A stretch of 64,000 nt of DNA from Culex pipiens pallens (GCF_016801865.2 NC_068939.1:129918917-129982916), one strand, 5' to 3'; shown: positions 1 through 12,410, counted from the stretch's first letter. Program-made: numbers and translations. The notes: generated by a model not told the origin, from the sequence alone.

Positions 1-360
1 CGCTCACGCACACTATCAAAAAACGTTTGGTAGTAAGTGTGAACTCCGTGTAAAAGGGGTGTCAAACCATTGGGGTTTGGTGTAGTAGTTTATGAAACAA
101 GAGGTTTTTGTTTCAGCACGGGTCGTACATTTATCTAACGAGGTTCACCAAGTTGGATAAATACCACGAGTGCTGAAAAAATCAAGTTTTGCCACGAGTT
201 GCATATACATTTTTGCTATTCCGAAAAACGCCCTCTGAATTGAATTTAAAATTGAATTTCCATGTGTTAGTCTATTCGTCGTCACATCAAAACAATATAG
301 AAAATAATTATTTTGCGTCACAAGTGCTGAAATGTAGAACTATTCAGCACTCATTTGAAT
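1..360. repeat. Dispersed repeat fragments at window edge
   Basis: The first 110 bases (TTTGGTAG... then GTGTAAAAGGGGTGTCAAAC) recur at 38540-38670. The part from about 100 to 240, with CAGCAC near a TTATCTAAC..GTTGGATAA inverted pair, recurs at 31670-31775 and 33145-33245. These are pieces of two dispersed repeat families. No gene is seen, and the left end is cut by the window. Confidence 0.7.
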
Positions 361-748
361 AAATGTGACTTAACATAATCACATGCATTTTTGTATACAA
401 ACTTAAAAATGTTCTCCTTTTGAATTTTAATGTGTTTCAAAAGAAATTTTCACAAATATTCAGTAACCGAACAAGTACTGTATAACGCCTCAGAATTAGT
501 TTCAAAATAGCAATTGAAAAGTTCAATATTCAAAAAAAGATTCCAACTTCAACTTTACGGAGTTGCGTAGTTCTTTTTGGACAATTAACCATTTGTTTCG
601 GGTAAATTGAATCATTTTTAAAGGTTTTTCAAACAAGCGAGCTATTCTAATACATTCCAAACTCGATTATCCGATGTCCTCGAAAAAAAAATCCCTTCGG
701 ATAATCGAATCTTTGCAAAAACGGCAATTGAGCTCAAATATGTTCCTA
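361..748. other. AT-rich intergenic DNA
   Basis: No convincing coding region. Positions 660-712 contain an ATTATCCGA..TCGGATAAT inverted pair like those near 41990 and 63810, probably a remnant of a common transposon end. Nothing else can be assigned. Confidence 0.5.
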
Positions 749-961
749 AAGGAGCCATTACACTACCGCAAACAAACAAACAAACTCGCACCTTATCGTG
801 TTTGAAAGTTTGCTAAACTTGCAAACTTGTTTGCGGCAAACTCGCAAACAAGGTAAAATGTATGCAGGCTGACGTTTGTATAAACAAATCCAGGCAAACT
901 GACAAACTGTCAGAAAATGCGAGTTTGTTTGTTTGCTTGCCGTAGTGTAATAGCTCCTTAA
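749..961. mobile_element. MITE, AAGGAGCCATTACACTAC ends
   Basis: A compact palindromic element. The left end reads AAGGAGCCATTACACTACCG and the right end is its near inverse (..GTAGTGTAATAGCTCCTT). Inside are repeated GTTTGTTTGC / GCAAACAAAC motifs. A second copy is at about 17630-17835 and a partial copy just before that. No coding capacity. I call it a non-autonomous DNA element from structure alone; the superfamily is not assigned. Confidence 0.75.
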
Positions 962-1044
962 ATATGCTTTAAACTGATTTGGAAATTTCAAATCCAGGAT
1001 GGTGGTGATGAAATATTGGGAAATGCAAAATTTAAAAATCCACA

Positions 1045-2268
1045 GCCATTCCCCACGAAAACAGCATGGTTCGAAAAAAAGTTCTCCGATCGGGCTCAAA
1101 ATTTTTCTGGGGGTTCCTTGGCCGAAATAATTAGACCCGTATTTTTTCGTTTGGCCATTAGGGTGACCTACGCCGTGTTAGGGTAGTCCGAAAAATGGCA
1201 ATTTTCGTCGATTTTCTCAAAAACCACTTTTTTTTCAAAAAATCGTATCTCCGCGCCATTTTATTTGATTTTAGCAGTTTTAGACGCAAAAGAAAGGTGA
1301 TTAGTTAGGCTATTTAAGAAAAATAGTAAGAAGTTTCAGAAATCTAGCTTAACATATGAAAAGGTCGTATGAAAACTTAAAATGCTGTTTTGAAGGTCTC
1401 GGGACCAAAAAGCCTATGTCTGAAAATATTTTTATCGGATTCCTCGGAAAATTTCACATAACATATCAAAAAATGGTGAAGTTATGTTTTCGATACTCTG
1501 AGATACGATTTTTTGAAAATAAAAACTGTGTTTTTCGACGCGCCACGCGCAAAAATGGAAAAATGACGAAAACTGCAAAAAAATGTTTTTTTTTCACTAA
1601 AACTGCGATAACTTGAAAATTTCAGCGATGACCTATACATGTTAGGGTACCAAAAGTTGCGTATTTCAAGTACACAAATTTTGGTCATCGCTGAAATTTT
1701 CAAGTTATCGCAGTTTTAGTGGAAAAATCGATTTTTTCCCGTTTTCGTCATTTTTCCATTTTTGCACGTGGCGCGTCGAAAAACACAGTTTTTATTTTCA
1801 AAAAATCGTATCTCAGAGTATCGAAAACATAACTTCACCATTTTATGATATGTTATGTGAAATTTTCCGAGGAATCCGATAAATTTTTTTTTCAGATATA
1901 GGCTCTTTGGTCCCGAGACCTTCAAAACTGTATTTAAAGTTTTCATACGACCTTTTTAAATATTAAGCTAGATTTTTGAAACTTCTAACTATTTTTCCTA
2001 AATAGCCAAACTAATCACTTTTCTTTTGCGTTTAAGACAGCTAAAATCTGACGAAATGGCGCGGAGATATGATTTTTTTTTAAGAAAGCGGTTTTTGCGA
2101 AAATCGACGAAAATTGCCATTTTTTGGACCACCCTAACACGGCGTTGGTCATCCTAATGGCCAAACAAAAAAATATGGGTCTAATTTTTTCAGCCTAGGA
2201 ACCCCCAGAAAAATGTTGAGCCCGATCGGAGAACTTTTTTTCGAATCATGCTGTTTTCGTGGGGAATC
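1045..2268. mobile_element. 1.2 kb foldback element
   Basis: Two arms of about 550 bp form one long inverted repeat. The left arm begins CATTCCCCACGAAAACAGCA and the right arm ends TGCTGTTTTCGTGGGGAAT. Matching landmarks are CTCCGATCGGGCTCA / TGAGCCCGATCGGAG and CACGCGCAAAAATGG / CCATTTTTGCACGTG. The loop is near 1620-1690. Apparent ORFs inside (1356-1616, 1716-1946) are mirror images of each other and are not genes. No clear target-site duplication is visible. Confidence 0.85.
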
Positions 2269-2460
2269 GCTATTTATATATATATATATATATTTTTGCA
2301 ATTCCAAAAAAACACCCAATGAATTGAATTTAAAATAAACTTTGAAAAATATTTGCAACGGCCTGAATGTGAACAAAAAATGCAATTTTTTATCCATCCT
2401 GATCATAACTTGATATCGACTTCTTAACGTTGCTTTGTCTGTGATCTAAACTGTGCCAAA

Positions 2461-3917
2461 TCATTCATCTGTCGTCCTTCTTGCTTTGCATTGGCGCTTT
2501 CGTTCCTCGTTATACGAATCCATCAAATTCATAAACCCATTGTTCTGAAACCGTCGAACCGGATTCAACAGCCTCATCCTTCCTCCGACCTTCGGTCTGT
2601 TCAATCTTTGGTCAACGTACTCGCCAAACATCTTGTTGGTCATACTGGCCAACCTGTTCCACATCGACGGTTCATACAGTCCCTCAACGGGCTCGATATC
2701 GTACGTGCGCAACCCGCTCGAGTCCACGTTGACCGTTTTGACACCGTACTTGAACGGCACGGAGTAGTTCCGTTGGCCACTGTTTTTGTACACATCGTAG
2801 TAGATCTTCATCAGATCCGCGACCACCTCGCTGGTCGGTTGTCCTCCGCGGGACTCCTTGATACGATCTAGCTGATCGCGAATTCGCTTGTACGACGGAG
2901 GTTGTCTACCGCCGATGTAAACTTCATCTTCCTCGTCATGCAGATCGTCGCTCGGGGGAGCTCCGACAATGGGATCATTTAACGAACCGGGCTTGCAGTT
3001 GATCAGAAGATCTTTGTTACTTTCGGGCACACATCTACAGAAGTAACCGTCCTTCTGAACTACACCGTCTACCGTGGAAGATCGCTTGAACGAGTTACGG
3101 AACAGCGACGTTACTTCTGGTTCATCATCTAGATCCAATTCTTCACGAAATTTCCTACCAATCGCCTGCTTGAGTCTAGATCTTTTCATACGTTTGTGTC
3201 CTTTGGGACACGATTTATCTGAAAGTGACGACGAATTCCCATAAGATACATACATGCAATCCACGCAGTCACATTCTGAAAGGAACAACCAATGTTAATG
3301 CGACAAAAATTCAACACGATCGATCGAAATTCCTCACGTCTCGCCTGATGGTCGATCCTGGCCCTCAGGTTCAGCTTCTTGCACTTTTCCTGCACGGACG
3401 GAACCGCTACCTGGAAGTCCAGCGCTTCTTGTTCAGCTTCGCAGGCGACGTTAGAACGTGGCTTTTCAACGTGGAACAGTTTGTTGTACAACCTGATCGT
3501 CGATGAAATTAAAACCGTCAAATGAACCCTACCACAACACACCCCGTGACACTCACTTGGGACAGGCTGCCTGCTGCGGAGCTTCCACTCCGGCGTTCAG
3601 CGTTTCGTAGTTTTCCTCCTGCCGAGCGGCTGATCGCACGTGCTGAACGTCAAACGCGTAGTTCTTCGAACGGGCACACTCCGTATCGGCCGGACGCTGG
3701 ATCGCGAAACTTTCCCGGCACGGAATGCAGTCATTGCAGCACCGCTCGGTCACCTCCTCGTACGATCCGTAGCCTGAGGGCTGCGATAGGACGGACGGAC
3801 GAACAACTCAGTGAACACTTCCCAACCCAACACCCCCACAGAACTTACCTTCGCCGACGTAGGGCAGGTTACGAAAGCCGCCACCAAACACACCACCAGG
3901 ATCAAATTTCGCTTCAT
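2461..3917 (-). CDS. Secreted Cys-rich protein, unidentified (4 exons)
   Basis: Spliced minus-strand model: exons 3849-3917, 3557-3780, 3338-3492 and 2461-3275, giving 420 aa. All donors (GTAAGT, GTGAGT, GTGAGG) and acceptors fit in phase. Intron 1 uses the CAG before CCCTCAGGC; the nearer CTCAG would break the frame. Residues 1-22 form a signal peptide (MKRNLILVVCLVAAFVTC). The mature N-terminal half has clustered cysteines: a CCxxCxxC group in exon 2, CxCxxC at the exon 3/4 junction, and FCRC further on. The C-terminal 200 residues are basic and low in cysteine. A TATA box lies 46-52 bp upstream of the ATG. I do not recognise the family; secretion is inferred from the signal peptide. It could be an extracellular-matrix, eggshell or cuticle protein, but nothing in the sequence decides this. 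Confidence 0.8.
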
Positions 3918-3962
3918 CTTGCAGGATTAGACACTAGTCCGAAACGCAGCTTAGATTACCAG

Positions 3963-3969
3963 TTTTATA
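3963..3969 (-). promoter_or_regulatory. TATA box of the Cys-rich secreted gene
   Basis: TATAAAA on the minus strand, 46-52 bp upstream of the ATG at 3917. This predicts a short 5' leader of roughly 20 nt. Spacing and sequence fit a focused, strongly expressed promoter. Confidence 0.65.
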
Positions 3970-4569
3970 AGTAATTTCACCATTATTTGGCAAAGTTATC
4001 ACGCGCGTCTGTTGAACGAATCGCGCCAACCAGGTTCGGCCTGCGGGCAGAGAAAGTCACGTACCAAGAGGTGGGCTCCATTATTCTGGTTCTAGCCTTT
4101 TTTTGTCACAGCTAGCATTTTTTTTTCACTTATTCACGGTGTAACCAACTTGGTAGGGTTAATGTTTACCCTTTCGTTTTTGCACCTGAAGCAAAACATT
4201 GCGATTATTTTCGCGTAAATTCAAGTCGCGCACCAGAAGAATGTATAAACGGGTGAGCTGTTGCATCATTTGGCCAGACACAGACGTAATTATTACCATA
4301 ATAATACTGTAAGGTTTCACTGCTACAGGAGGTATCAAAAAGGCTTGAAAATTAATTTGACGCCAGGCGTTGAACCTTCTCGCGGGGGTATCATTATATG
4401 CTTGATCTTGAATTTTCAAAGATATTAATTTGATATTTCAATAAATTAAATAAATTTGTTAAACTTATTTCGAAGCTCTTTACAATTCAACCCCGTTTCC
4501 AGATGGGTCAATAAAAACATTTCTCAAACAAAATAACATTGGTTAACCCTCCACAGCCCAACCCAGTCA
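3970..4569. other. Intergenic region
   Basis: Upstream of the Cys-rich gene. It is moderately AT-rich, with no credible ORF on either strand and no strong repeat identified. It presumably holds upstream regulatory DNA of the minus-strand gene. Confidence 0.4.
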
Positions 4570-4577
4570 GTAGGTAG

Positions 4578-5384
4578 TAGAGGTGGGCAAAAAAAGAGCG
4601 AACCGCTCAAAGAGCCGGTTCACTGAAAAGAGCGAACGAACCGTGGCTCACAAAAAAAGAACCGCGGTTCTTTTTTTCAACTCCGCTCTTTTGAAAGAAT
4701 CGTTTCAATATGGCATGATTTTTGTTATAAATATAATTTATTGAATTTCAAAAAAAATGTAGTATTAAATTTGTTTTTGAGAATTGAAAATGCAATTTCA
4801 AAAAAATCAATGCTTATAAAATAATCCCAAAAGTAAACGATTTTCTTAACAAAATGAAATAAACTTTTCAGTGTGCAACTGATTGTTCATTAAAGTAAAA
4901 AACTTTCAAATTTTAATCAAAATAGAAGTCTCATCCACTGAAAACAATTAAAAATCATTTTGGGATCGATCAAAAATATTTTGATTTTTGGTCAAATTCC
5001 GTTCCACAGTACCTAATGCAAAAGTTTTTTTTCTCTTTTTAAAAAGTTCATCAATACTTCGATATTTTGAAAACTTATGATTGCAAAAGAACTGGGGATG
5101 TGTAAAATGCATTTTTAATCTCTTTTTTCATTAAAATGTCTTGCTTTTATTTTTTTGTGACTTTGGCCAGAGTTGAGGGACATAAACTTCAAAAAATATT
5201 TGGTATGGCCAAATTTATAAAAGTCCAATGTGAAATAACTTATAAAATCACACGATTCTTGAAAAAACCCCTATTCATTCAAATTTTGAAAAAAGAGCGA
5301 AAGAGCCGTTCAAAAGAGCGGCTCTTTTTAAAGAGCGAACGAAAATGAGCGGCTCCTGAAAAAGAGCGGTTTTGCCCACCTCTA
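4578..5384. mobile_element. hAT-type MITE with 8-bp TSD
   Basis: Ends TAGAGGTGGGCAAA and TTTGCCCACCTCTA are perfect inverted repeats. They are flanked by an exact 8-bp direct repeat GTAGGTAG (4570-4577 and 5385-5392). An 8-bp duplication is the hallmark of hAT transposases. Sub-terminal GAGCGAAC / GTTCGCTC motifs are repeated in inverted orientation. The interior is AT-rich and has no transposase, so it is non-autonomous. Confidence 0.9.
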
Positions 5385-5392
5385 GTAGGTAG

Positions 5393-6780
5393 GCTCCAAT
5401 TTGAAAATTCGTCAAAAAATCGTCATGACTTTGAAAAAGTGATTAAAAATGTCCTTTTCAGGGCGATAAAAAAACAAAAATAAAAGAATTAGCTACTAGA
5501 GCCATTGTTGAACTGATTTTGATAGAACCGTTGTAAATTTTCTTGAAAAACAGTAATGGTTCGGTAACTAGGCTGAGAACGTAGCTCTGTTACCGAATGC
5601 TGCTCGCTAACTGGGCTGAACGGAAAATGCCGAGGGGACAATCAATGCATACTTTCTTAGTAAAATATAAAAATAGAAGTTACCTAAATTTGTGTTTAGA
5701 GCCAATTTTTCAAGTTTCCTTAAATTTTGACATGAATTTTCACAAAAACTAAAAAAAAAGTTATATTTTTTGCTCTTGATTGTTGCATCCTTTGACCACT
5801 CGGTCATTATTGTTTGTTTTTGTTATTTGACCTTTGTCTGCTTTTTATGTGGGCTACAGCCCAGTTAAACAACGACCATTTTCCAAACGACTGCTGTAAT
5901 TCGTTTGCCTCAAACTTTTCAAAATCTACCCAAACATTGAGCGATTGCACAAAAAGCTGAAGTAGAAAAGTATTCATCATGATCAATTTTTGACAGTTCG
6001 TTCGACAGTTTGGCTGAAGTTTCAGTAAAACGGTTGTCAAAACAACTGAAATTTCCACAAAAAAAAACATGTTTGTTTGTTTTGTTGTAAATTAAGTTAC
6101 ATTCTTTTGCTAGTTAAACAGAAATAAAAATGAAAACACATCTACTATTTACTGATTTTAGCGAACAATTTGACTTTTTTTCAGAAAAAATTTTGCTTCA
6201 TTGCCGAGTTTCAGCAAAAGTGACGATTACTGAATCGCATTTCGTTTTTTTTTATTTGGCTAAACTGCAATCCAAATTTTGGCGTGAAAAAAAAATATTG
6301 AAAAAAACATCAAACGAAACTATTTCGAAAACGGTAAACTTGATCAAAATTTCTGTAAGGTTTTATTTAATTTCAAATCAAATTTTGCATCTGATAATTA
6401 AGGTATTTTTTTTAACTGTGTTTTAAATTTTTTCCAAAAGCAATGATTTTTTTCCATAAAATTGGCAACACTGACACTGAATATTTTTGGTTCATTCCAA
6501 TTCCTTAAAATTTTAGTCGCCGGAATGCCATTCCCTTGAAATGTTAATTGTATTTTTGAATTTATAAATCTTCAAATCACAAAATCTTCCAATCATCGCG
6601 ATCGTGCTTTCTTGTCGCACGTCGATTTAGCATAGCATAGCATTGGTGTCTACCAGTAGCTGCTACTTCGTTATTGAGCAGGACGCTCAGAAATTGCTCC
6701 GTGGACCACAGATAAAAAGTTGGAGCCAATCATCACCCCTTTACAATTTTCAAAGGTCCCTATCATGCTGATCAATACCG
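5393..6780. other. AT-rich intergenic DNA
   Basis: No supported gene. The short ORFs here have repeat-like, K/F/N-rich translations typical of AT-rich noncoding DNA. Positions 6600-6640 (TTTCTTGTCGCACGTCGA) recur at about 11070, marking another dispersed repeat fragment. Confidence 0.45.
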
Positions 6781-7013
6781 ACGCCGGTCACGGCCAGTGC
6801 ACAGTGGGCGAAATGGAACCCAAAATCCAAATGGTATGAAAAATTGTGTTTCTAATGTAAAAAAATCCGGGGAATCGATTGGTGATGGTTTCATCCACCG
6901 CACAAAAAGGCAAAGGGTCCATTTTGCCCAAATTCCCAATTTTTTTTATTAAAAATCAATCTGTATGTAGAGCGAAGGCGTCATGCGGCCATCCAAAATG
7001 CACTTAACTTATG

Positions 7014-10000
7014 CAGGGTTGTTACGGACGGCGCGGATCGCGCGGATGGCGCGGATGGCGCGTATCGCGCGGATCTGGCGCGGATTTGCTGGCTAATTTT
7101 GCTCAGGCGCGGATTTCGCGCGGATATCAATTTGATAAACAAAATAATTGATAACGATAGAATTTCTTTCAAATTACAAAGAAAAATATTATTAGGAATT
7201 AAATAAATTAATTCTTTTTCGTTGAGTGCGAAAATATCAGTTTCTAAGAAGTTGTTAATGAAGAAAATTTTGTTCAAAAAATTATTGATTGTTTTTTTTT
7301 CTTAATATGAAACTTCGAAATAATCTTCAAGAAGCGATTTTTTTAATGTATGGAGATTTGTTATATTAATTCAACATAACATTACAACTCATTATTTTTA
7401 AAACATCTGCCTTACAATTCAAATAAATATCAAATTTTATTAAAATCAAAAGAACAAAATTCGAAAAATTACAGAATTTTAAAAATTTGAAGCAATGAAA
7501 CTTTTTAGATTTTCTATGTTTTTCAATATAAAAATTTAAATTTTTAAATTTTTGGTTTATTAAAAAAAAACAAAACTTCTGTTACCACTCTGATTCAGGT
7601 AGAATTGATTCTACTCCCAATGGAGCACCCACAGTCGAGCAGTTTTTGACATTTCGCTCCATAAAAAATACATTGTACAAAAAAGCAAAAACTGCTCGAA
7701 TGGAAATGTTCCATTTGAAATTTCAGAATTTACATATTCAAAAAATAAAAAAATTAGAATTCATAATTTGAAATTGTCAAAACTTACAGACTTAAAAAAC
7801 CTAAAAAAGTACGAATTATTAAATTGAAAAATTACGAAAATGTTACAATTGATTTTGTTATTTTTATTTTTTAAGGAAAGTTCTTAAGTTATCAAATAAA
7901 TTTTTTTTAAATTATTAGATTATTAAATTATTTGATTATTATATTATTATATTATTAAAATTATTAAATTATTAAATTTTTAAATTATTAAATTATTTAA
8001 TTATTAAATTATTTCATTATTAAATTATTAAATTATTAAATTATTAAATTATTAAATTATTAAATTATTAAATTATTAAATTATTAAATTATTAAATTAT
8101 TAAATTATTAAATTATTAAATTATTAAATTATTAAATTATTAAATTATTAAATTATTAAATTATTAAATTATTAAATTATTAAATTATTAAATTATTAAA
8201 TTATTAAATTATTATATTATTATATTATTAAATTATTAAATTATTAAATTATTAAATTATTAAATTATTAAATTATTAAATTATTAAATTATTAAATTAT
8301 TAAATTATTAAATTATTAAATTATTAAATTATTAAATTATTAAATTATTAAATTATTAAATTATTAAATTATTGAATTATTAAATTATTAAATTATTAAA
8401 TTATTAAATTATTAAATTATTAAATTATTAAATTATTAAATTATTAAATTATTAAATTATTAAATTATTAAATTATTAAATTATTAAATTATTAAATTAT
8501 TGAATTATTAAATTATTAAATTATTAAATTATTAAATTTTTAAATTATTAAATTATTAAAATATTAAATTATTAAATTATTAAATTATTAAATTATTAAA
8601 TTATTAAATTATTAAATTATTAAATTATTAAATTATTAAATTATTAAAATATTAAATTATTAAATTATTAAATTATTAAATTATTAAATTATTAAATTAT
8701 TAAATTATTAAATTATTAAATTATTAAATTATTAAATTATTAAATTATTAAATTTTTAAATTTTTAAATTTTTAAATTTTTAAATTTTTAAATTTTTAAA
8801 TTTTTAAATTATTAAATTATTAAATTATTAAATTATTAAATTATTAAATTATTAAATTATTAAATTATTAAATTATTAAATTATTAAATTATTAAATTAT
8901 TAAATTATTAAATTATTAAATTATTAAATTATTAAATTATTAAATTATTAAATTATTAAATTATTAAATTATTAAATTATTAAATTATTAAATTATTAAA
9001 TTATTAAATTATTAAATTATTAAATTATTAAATTATTAAATTATTAAATTATTAAATTATTAAATTATTAAATTATTAAATTATTAAATTATTAAATTAT
9101 TAAATTATTAAATTATTAAATTATTAAATTATTAAATTATTAAATTATTAAATTATTAAATTATTAAATTATTAAATTATTAAATTATTAAATTATTAAA
9201 TTATTAAATTATTAAATTATTAAATTATTAAATTATTAAATTATTGAATTATTAAATTATTAAATTATTAAATTATTAAATTTTTAAATTATTAAATTAT
9301 TAAAATATTAAATTATTAAATTATTAAATTATTAAATTATTGAATTATTAAATTATTAAATTATTAAATCATTAAATTATTAAATTATTAAATTTTTAAA
9401 TTTTTAAATTATTAAATTATTAAATTGTTAAATAATAAAGTTATTTAAATATTAAATTATTAAATTATTAAATTATTAAATTATTAAATTATTAAATTAT
9501 TAAATTATTAAATTATTAAATTATTAAATTATTAAATTATTAAATTATTAAATTATTAAATTATTAAATTATTAAATTATTAAATTATTAAATTATTAAA
9601 TTATTAAATTATTAAATTATTAAATTATTAAATTATTAAATTATTAAATTATTAAATTATTAAATTATTAAATTATTAAATTATTAAATTATTAAATTAT
9701 TAAATTATTAAATTATTAAATTATTAAATTATTAAATTATCAAACTATTAAATTATTAAATTATCAAATTATTAAATTATTAAATTATTTTTTGCCATTT
9801 TCTTAGTTCGGATCATTTTCGGAGTCATATTTTAGTTTAGAGAAATTTAGAGAAGGAAATAATAGAAATTTCGTGTTTCGATTTTCCAGAGTAAAGTTTT
9901 GGCGAGAATTATCAAGCACTAAATACCTAGATTTTATAATTTGGTGATTTATTTTATGGCTTTAATTTTTTAAAATTTTCGAATTTAATTTTTTTCTGAA

Positions 10001-10297
10001 TTTGTTTTTAAAGCAACGATATTTAAAGTGTTGTAAAAAACGCTAATATTGTTTCAGAAATGGCAAAAAAGATTCCATTTGGTACAGGTGCGATATGAAT
10101 CCACAACTGATCAACGGTACTGATCCAAATGCCTTCTGTATTATTCTTTTTTCGATTAAAATTTCATTCATTATGTTACACCCTTTTATTTTTTTTCGCG
10201 ATTTTTTTTTATATGGCGCGGATTTCGCGCGGATTGGGTTTTGGGGTCGGCGCGGATCTGGCGCGGATTTTTTCTCGACTTTTCCGTAACAACCCTG
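7014..10297. mobile_element. CAGGG-ended element carrying an octanucleotide satellite
   Basis: Left end CAGGGTTGTTACGGA and right end TCCGTAACAACCCTG are inverted repeats. Flanking CTTATG (7008-7013 and 10298-10303) is a 6-bp target duplication, confirmed by the unfilled arm of the host foldback. Sub-terminal GGCGCGGAT repeats occur at both ends. The middle is the (TAAATTAT)n array. There is no transposase. CAGGG ends suggest a hAT relative, but a 6-bp rather than 8-bp duplication leaves the superfamily open. Confidence 0.8.
7909..9788. repeat. (TAAATTAT)n satellite, about 1.9 kb
   Basis: An octanucleotide tandem array of roughly 230 units, nearly pure in the centre. Scattered variants include TAAAATAT, TGAATTAT and a homogeneous run of TAAATTTT units near 8750-8810. 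The array lies wholly inside the CAGGG-ended element. The variant block suggests expansion of local unit types by slippage or unequal exchange. Confidence 0.97.
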
Positions 10298-10800
10298 CTT
10301 ATGTGAAAATGTTCCAGGAATCCAGTAAAAATAACCACTTGCACCGCAAAAATCATCTAGGGTCCATTTAACCTCAATTCCGCTAAAACTGATTCTTCAA
10401 TCTTTTTATTTAGCTTAATTTCTATATCAACATAAATGTATCAAACTATCAAGTGCAAATCGTCATTCTTATGTAAAATTGTCTGATCTTTACGATAAAA
10501 ATATTTTTTATTTCAGACCTAACATTTGAAAACGGCCAGTGCTAGTGCAGTGCTTCAGTGCTTTTATAACGGAATTGGGGTTAAATGGACCCTAGATGAT
10601 TTTTGCGGTGCAAGTGGTTATTTTTACTGGATTTCTGGGACATTTTCACATAAGTTTAGTGCATTTTGGATGGCCGCATGAAGCCTCCGCTCTAAATACA
10701 GACTGATGTTTAAGAAAAATGTAAAAAAATGGGGAATTGGGGCAAAATGGACCCTTTGCCGTTTCATGCGGTGGATAAATGATGATCATAAATGATGTAA

Positions 10801-11186
10801 CATTCGGAAATATTTTTTTGTGTGTAGGGATTCAAATATAGTATTAATTCGACCGCGATTCTCCAGAAATTCTTCGTCGGCGTGCCTTCCGATCAACGGT
10901 GATGTAGGAAGGGCTTCATTCATTAAAATGATGTTATATCATAAGCCTTGCAACATATTCGACGGTGTGCCTTTCGATCATCTATGATATAGAAAGGACT
11001 TAATCCAGCAATACGACTTGGTAGGAGAAAAAACATGACTGCGCGTCCCCACAGGCACCAGTAATCTGCTTTCTTGTCGCACGTCGAATTTGAGCAAAAT
11101 TGAGTCAAGAACGCCATTTTCTATGGCTCAATGCCTCACCTTTTATCTTTCACAGATCCCCAAAATTCGATATCAATCCTGACATA
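10801..11186. other. Intergenic repeat fragments
   Basis: Contains CGACGGTGTGCCTTTCGATCA-like and CTTTCTTGTCGCACGTCGA motifs. The second recurs at 6610; a related piece is at about 16105-16135. No gene is seen. The TA-flanked element at 11187 is inserted in this unit. Confidence 0.45.
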
Positions 11187-12136
11187 GGGGAAAGTGGGGC
11201 AAGACGACCATATGGTGCAAGAGGAACAATCGCTCGTAAGGCCGTAATTTTTACAATTTTGTTTATTTCCAGTATGACGAATTGTTGCTAGCAATGCAAT
11301 TAGCTGTTTCTACTACCACATAACCGCCAAAACGACGTAAAAGCCACGGGGCATAAGATTGAATGAAGTTTTTTTCAAAACCTTTGTTTCCTTATAATAT
11401 CTGGAAAGTACAAAATAAGGCTGAGGGTTCGTTTTAAGGCTCATTTTATCAAAATGCTATTTTTCCTGAATCAGTAGTGTCCCTACCAATGACTTGCAAG
11501 TACTATAAAGTATGATTTATGTTTTGGTTATTTTGATAGAGAGCTTTTTAAAAATCTTGTTTAGGTGGGGCAAGTGTACCAAATGGATTTTTAGTATGGA
11601 AAAAAATACGAATTGCTGCAGCAACATATTTTATTGTGAAAAAAAAATACATAAAAGTTCTTAAAAACTGATAAACAATTGTTTAAAAATTTGTCCATAC
11701 ACGATATAATAATATCATGAAAATTTACTATTTATCATCTAAGTAATTTTTTTTTTCGTAAAAACGGTCAAATTTTTAGTAAAATATTATTTTTTAATCT
11801 AAAAATGAAAGAAACGTTTCAAATACATCCTAATCTGATGTATCTAAGTGATAATAGTTCAATTGTTAGTAAATTAGCATGTTTTTTCATGCATTGTTCC
11901 TCTTGCCCCAACGGGTTGTTCGTCTTGCCCCACTAGTTGAGTAGAACGTACGAAAAATCAAAAAAATTAAAATCATTTTTTTACATTAAAAACAGATTTT
12001 TTTTAAACTTGTTCTATCAAAGTCTCAGTCAAGACCTGGAATAAGATGATTCTAAAAAATCCGACAGATTTTTTAACGTTTTTAATGGTTTATAACGAGC
12101 ATTTCCTTAGCTTGTTACACTTGCCCCACTTTCCCC
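11187..12136. mobile_element. TA-flanked MITE, GGGGAAAGTGGGGCAAG ends
   Basis: Terminal inverted repeats GGGGAAAGTGGGGCAAG and CTTGCCCCACTTTCCCC are flanked by TA on both sides (11185-6, 12137-8), as for Tc1/mariner-type integration. Internal copies of the end motif (GTGGGGCAAGTGTACC near 11565, CTTGCCCCA near 11900 and 11930) are reiterated. The interior is AT-rich with no transposase ORF. Its end design matches the elements at 51311 and 59704. Confidence 0.88.
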
Positions 12137-12410
12137 TATTCAACAAAATCTGACACTTATCCATGAAAGAAGTTTCGATGTGATCGTGCTGTCTTTAAAT
12201 ACCCTGCAAATTGATGCAAGTGCGACAAATGGCCAAAGGGATTCTAGTTATAGAAAGCGGAGAATTAGGGCGGCTCAAAAAATAAAAAAAAACTATTGCG
12301 CAGAATTATCTTAAGTGTTTAAAAGTGAAATAAAAAAATGTTTACATATTTTTTCTTACATACATTTACAACTTACATTCACAAGTTACAGATTCTAGAA
12401 TATTTAGATA

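Larger units (their letters stand above)
6823..10800. mobile_element. Older foldback element split by a later insertion
   Basis: The left arm (about 6823-7013) and right arm (about 10600-10800) are inverted copies. Landmarks are GGGTCCATTTTGCCC / GGGGCAAAATGGACCC and TGCGGCCATCCAAAATGCAC / GTGCATTTTGGATGGCCGCA. The inner arms pair 10310-10385 with 10545-10625. The continuous arm near 10620-10670 preserves the uninterrupted sequence (AAACTTATGTGAAAATG in complement), so it acts as an empty-site copy for the insertion at 7014-10297. Confidence 0.8.

Noticed and set aside
3770..3775. Nearer CTCAG acceptor for exon 2 of the Cys-rich gene
   Set aside because: It puts the exon out of phase and hits a stop after seven codons; the CAG ending at 3781 restores the frame.
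7909..9788. Possible CRISPR-like or centromeric array
   Set aside because: There are no spacers, the unit is only 8 bp, and it is confined within a mobile element. A simple satellite is sufficient.
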